9,500 nt of DNA from CAZRHH01 sp964599885. Lineage in GTDB: Bacteria > Chloroflexota > Dehalococcoidia > DSTF01 > JACRBR01. How positions within the stretch are numbered: the first letter of the stretch is position 1; every line of letters starts with the position of its first letter. The stretch covers positions 1 through 9,500 of the forward strand of contig CAZRHH010000099.1 of assembly GCA_964599885.1 (NCBI GenBank), written 5' to 3'. A model generated the notes under the pieces. The model saw only the letters and a list, made by a program, of their open reading frames with translations. It was not told the DNA's origin and searched no databases. The translations under genes were made by a program, and so were the position numbers. This document shows, piece by piece, positions 5,543 to 9,500 of the stretch.

Positions 5543-6541
5543 ATGACCACCGACGCCGCCAAGAAGGAATACGACATTGTCATCGTCGGTGGCGGGCCGG
5601 CTGGGCTAGCGGCCGGCCTCTACGCCGCACGCGCCCGCCGCTCGACGCTGCTCATCGAACGCAAGATCACCGGCGGCCAGATCGCGCTCACGGCCGAAGT
5701 CGAAAACTACCCCGGGATCGACAGCATCAACGGCTTCGACCTCGCCGACGCGATGCACAAGCAGGCCGCGAAGTACGGCATGGAGACGGCGGCTGCTGAC
5801 GTCACGGCCATCGACCAGATCGAAGGCAATCTGCACCTCGTCCGCACCAGCGAAGGCGACTTCCGCGCCCGCACGGTGATCCTCACGGGCGGCGCCGACT
5901 ACAATCGCCTCGGCGTCCCGGGAGAGGAGCGCCTTACCGGCTACGGCGTCTCCTACTGCGCAACGTGCGACGCCGCGTTCTTCAAGGACGAGACCGTCGC
6001 CGTGGTCGGCGGCGGTGACGCGGCGATGGACGAAGGGCTCTTCGTCACCCGCTACGTCGCGAAGGCGCACATCATCCACCGCCGCGACACGCTACGCGCA
6101 AGCGCGATCCTGCAGGAACGCGCCGCCGCCGAACCCAAGATCGAGTTCATCTGGAATACCGTCGTCGAGGAGATCCTGGGCGACAAAGCGGTGACGGGGC
6201 TACGCCTCCGAAACGTTGTCACCGGCGAGGTCTCGACGCTCGATGTCGGCGCGATCTTCGTCTTCATCGGCCTGACCCCCAACACGCAGTATCTGCGCGG
6301 CAAGCTGCGTATGGATGAAGGTGGCCACATCCTCGTCAACGAGTGGATGGATACCGACATTCCGGGCCTCTTCGCGGCGGGCGACATCCGCGCCAATTCG
6401 GCTCGGCAAGTCGTCAGCGCAGCAGGCGATGGTGCGACGGCCGCCATCCGCGCCGATCACTACATCAGCGATCATTTCGGCGGCAAGCCAGGCATCGGCC
6501 CCTGGATGCCCGAAGCTGCGCCCGCCGCCGCGTCCGACTAG
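5543..6541 (+). CDS. trxB: Thioredoxin reductase (NADPH-dependent flavoprotein)
   Basis: A low-molecular-weight, FAD-containing reductase that moves electrons from NADPH to thioredoxin. It has 332 residues. The FAD-binding Rossmann motif is at 16-21 (GGGPAG), followed by GGQIALTAEVENYPG. The redox-active pair is CATC (Cys139, Cys142). The NADPH domain has GGGDAA (156-161), and HRRDTLRA (179-186) is the arginine motif that selects NADPH over NADH. The C-terminal FAD motif is FAAGDIR (278-283), followed by RQVVSAAGDGATAA. All catalytic elements are intact. The tail is extended by about 15 Pro/Ala-rich residues. I chose ATG 5543, with AAGGAG five bases upstream; the frame is open further 5' but those codons overlap trxA out of frame. 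It is likely co-transcribed with trxA, and its presence beside trxA strongly supports a working thioredoxin pair. Confidence 0.97.
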   Translation: MTTDAAKKEYDIVIVGGGPAGLAAGLYAARARRSTLLIERKITGGQIALTAEVENYPGIDSINGFDLADAMHKQAAKYGMETAAADVTAIDQIEGNLHLVRTSEGDFRARTVILTGGADYNRLGVPGEERLTGYGVSYCATCDAAFFKDETVAVVGGGDAAMDEGLFVTRYVAKAHIIHRRDTLRASAILQERAAAEPKIEFIWNTVVEEILGDKAVTGLRLRNVVTGEVSTLDVGAIFVFIGLTPNTQYLRGKLRMDEGGHILVNEWMDTDIPGLFAAGDIRANSARQVVSAAGDGATAAIRADHYISDHFGGKPGIGPWMPEAAPAAASD

Positions 6542-6620
6542 CCAGATCCGGGGGCAATTTCCCGCCTGATATGCTCGGGAGCACCCTCTCGTGCCGATAA
6601 CCTCATGGGGGAACGACTCT

Positions 6621-7628
6621 ATGAGTACAAAACAGACGCCTGCCGCCGGCGAGTCCGAAGGGCAACTGCTCTACCTCGCCGAGAACCTCGCGACGCTGCA
6701 CGCATCGGCCGATATGGCATGGCTCGCGGGACGGTTCGAGTTTCTCGGAGAGAAGGCAGTCGGCGCTTCGCTCACGATCCTCGCGCTGCCGGACGAGACC
6801 GGGGCCTTCCGCCCGGTCGCGACCGCGTCGCCGCGCCCCGCTCGCACGACTGACATCTGGCGGCAGCTCCAGGTCGATGACCTCGCCGAAAACGCGACGG
6901 CCGCGGCCGCGTTCGAGGCCGCGGGGCGCCAGCCTTCCGCCGTGACCGTTGAGCTTTCTCGAGTATTCCCGCCGCACGAATCGGTGGGCGGTGTTCGGCA
7001 CGCGATCATCGCGCCGATCGCGTTCAACCGGGAACTCATCGGCGTCGGACTGTTCATCGCGCCAGAAGGCGACCGCACGTCGCAGTTGGCGACGGTACTC
7101 GCAAACCACGCCGCGGTGGCGATCGACCAACTGCGCCGCCGCGAGGAAGCGGGACGCCTGCACTCGGTCGACGAGCGGCTGTGGATCCCGGACGAGCACT
7201 TCCTGGTGTCGCAGCTCCGCCGTGAAGTGACGCGCGCACGCCGCTACGGGCGCGACGTCGGCCTCGCGGTCCTGCGCCTCGCGAACGAACGCGAGATCCG
7301 CACCCAGTTCGGTGATTTCTTCACCGATCACCTGCTGCGCCGGATCGGCAGCCAACTGCTCGCCGACGTGCGCGACTCGGACATCCTCGGCGCGCTCGAT
7401 GGCGGGTACGGGGTCATCCACACCGAGACGCCCCTGGCTGGCACCGAACTCTCGGCCGGCCGTCTGGCCGACTCGGTGACGCGGATGGTTACGCAGCGCT
7501 TCCCCGAGGCCCCGGCAGCGGACATCGGCGTCACGGTGGCGGCGTTCCCGACCACCGCAGGCACCACCGAATCGCTGCTCGAAGCGGTGAAAGAGCCGCC
7601 CTATCAGCTGGAACGGGTAGCGTCCTGA
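6621..7628 (+). CDS. GAF domain protein with degenerate GGDEF domain
   Basis: A cytosolic putative sensory protein of 335 residues with no transmembrane segment. Residues about 15-172 look like a GAF sensor domain (MAWLAGRFEF, GASLTILALPDE, HAIIAPIAFNRELIGVGLFIAPEG, ATVLANHAAVAID). A charged helical linker (165-188) follows. Residues 189-325 align with a GGDEF (diguanylate cyclase) fold: FLVSQLRREVTRARRYGRDVGLAVLRL, then LLRRIGSQLLADVRDSD. The catalytic signature GGDEF is replaced by DGGYG (260-264), and the metal-binding DxDxFK stretch reads LRLANEREI, so cyclase activity is not expected. The RxxD motif (251-254) keeps the normal I-site spacing. ATG 6621 is chosen for GGGGGA eight bases upstream; the frame is open back to GTG 6591. 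It starts 79 bases after trxB and may share its transcript. Its ligand and output are unknown. Confidence 0.8.
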   Translation: MSTKQTPAAGESEGQLLYLAENLATLHASADMAWLAGRFEFLGEKAVGASLTILALPDETGAFRPVATASPRPARTTDIWRQLQVDDLAENATAAAAFEAAGRQPSAVTVELSRVFPPHESVGGVRHAIIAPIAFNRELIGVGLFIAPEGDRTSQLATVLANHAAVAIDQLRRREEAGRLHSVDERLWIPDEHFLVSQLRREVTRARRYGRDVGLAVLRLANEREIRTQFGDFFTDHLLRRIGSQLLADVRDSDILGALDGGYGVIHTETPLAGTELSAGRLADSVTRMVTQRFPEAPAADIGVTVAAFPTTAGTTESLLEAVKEPPYQLERVAS

Positions 7629-7645
7629 AGAGCATGACATGTAAA

Positions 7646-7670
7646 AAGGGGAGCCAGTGTGGCTCCCCTT
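7646..7670. terminator. Bidirectional Rho-independent terminator between the GAF gene and rpoC
   Basis: AAGGGGAGCCA (7646-7656) and TGGCTCCCCTT (7660-7670) form a perfect 11-bp stem with a GTG loop, placed between two convergent genes (stops at 7628 and 7693). Read on the minus strand the stem is followed by TTTTTACATG, a good U-tract for ending the rpoC transcript. On the plus strand it is followed by CTCGTTCATT, a weaker one. Confidence 0.88.
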
Positions 7671-7692
7671 CTCGTTCATTCGTCGTTGCCGG

Positions 7693-9500
<1,808 letters not shown>

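Overview
The window is GC-rich bacterial chromosome carrying mostly housekeeping genes, with no phage, transposase, CRISPR or integron signature. The F-type ATP synthase run in the order alpha-gamma-beta-epsilon, the RpoC sequence and the general style of the proteins suggest a free-living bacterium. Chloroflexota is my best guess (low confidence, from the flavour of the RpoC and ATPase proteins only).

Layout. Positions 1-3564 (+) hold the 3' end of the ATP synthase operon: the end of atpA, then atpG, atpD and atpC. An unusually long atpA-atpG gap (529-795) contains three strong palindromes of a REP-like type. A hairpin sits just upstream of the atpD ribosome binding site. Converging on atpC is a minus-strand gene for a six-helix membrane protein of unknown function (3652-4461). 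Upstream of that gene, 4462-4672 holds short tandem repeats and no gene.

The central region is the most informative part. A CsoR-family metal-sensing repressor (4673-5002, minus) is divergent from thioredoxin trxA (5127-5450, plus), which is followed by thioredoxin reductase trxB (5543-6541) and a GAF plus degenerate GGDEF protein (6621-7628). Between csoR and trxA there is a good sigma70-type promoter. An inverted repeat (ATACCC-N5-GGGTAT) of the kind CsoR binds lies between its -35 and -10 boxes, and a minus-strand promoter overlaps the same site. This predicts a metal- or thiol-responsive repressor controlling itself and a thioredoxin system rather than the usual copper chaperone and exporter.

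The right end (7693-9500, minus) is the 3' third of rpoC, read towards the plus-strand genes and separated from them by a perfect bidirectional hairpin terminator. This RpoC has a Lys/Ala-rich linker and an about 100-residue very acidic C-terminal tail.

Overall these are ordinary core genes. I found no new multi-gene system. The points worth a second look are the CsoR-thioredoxin arrangement, the inactive GGDEF domain with a preserved RxxD motif, the palindromic repeats inside the atp operon, and the RpoC tail.
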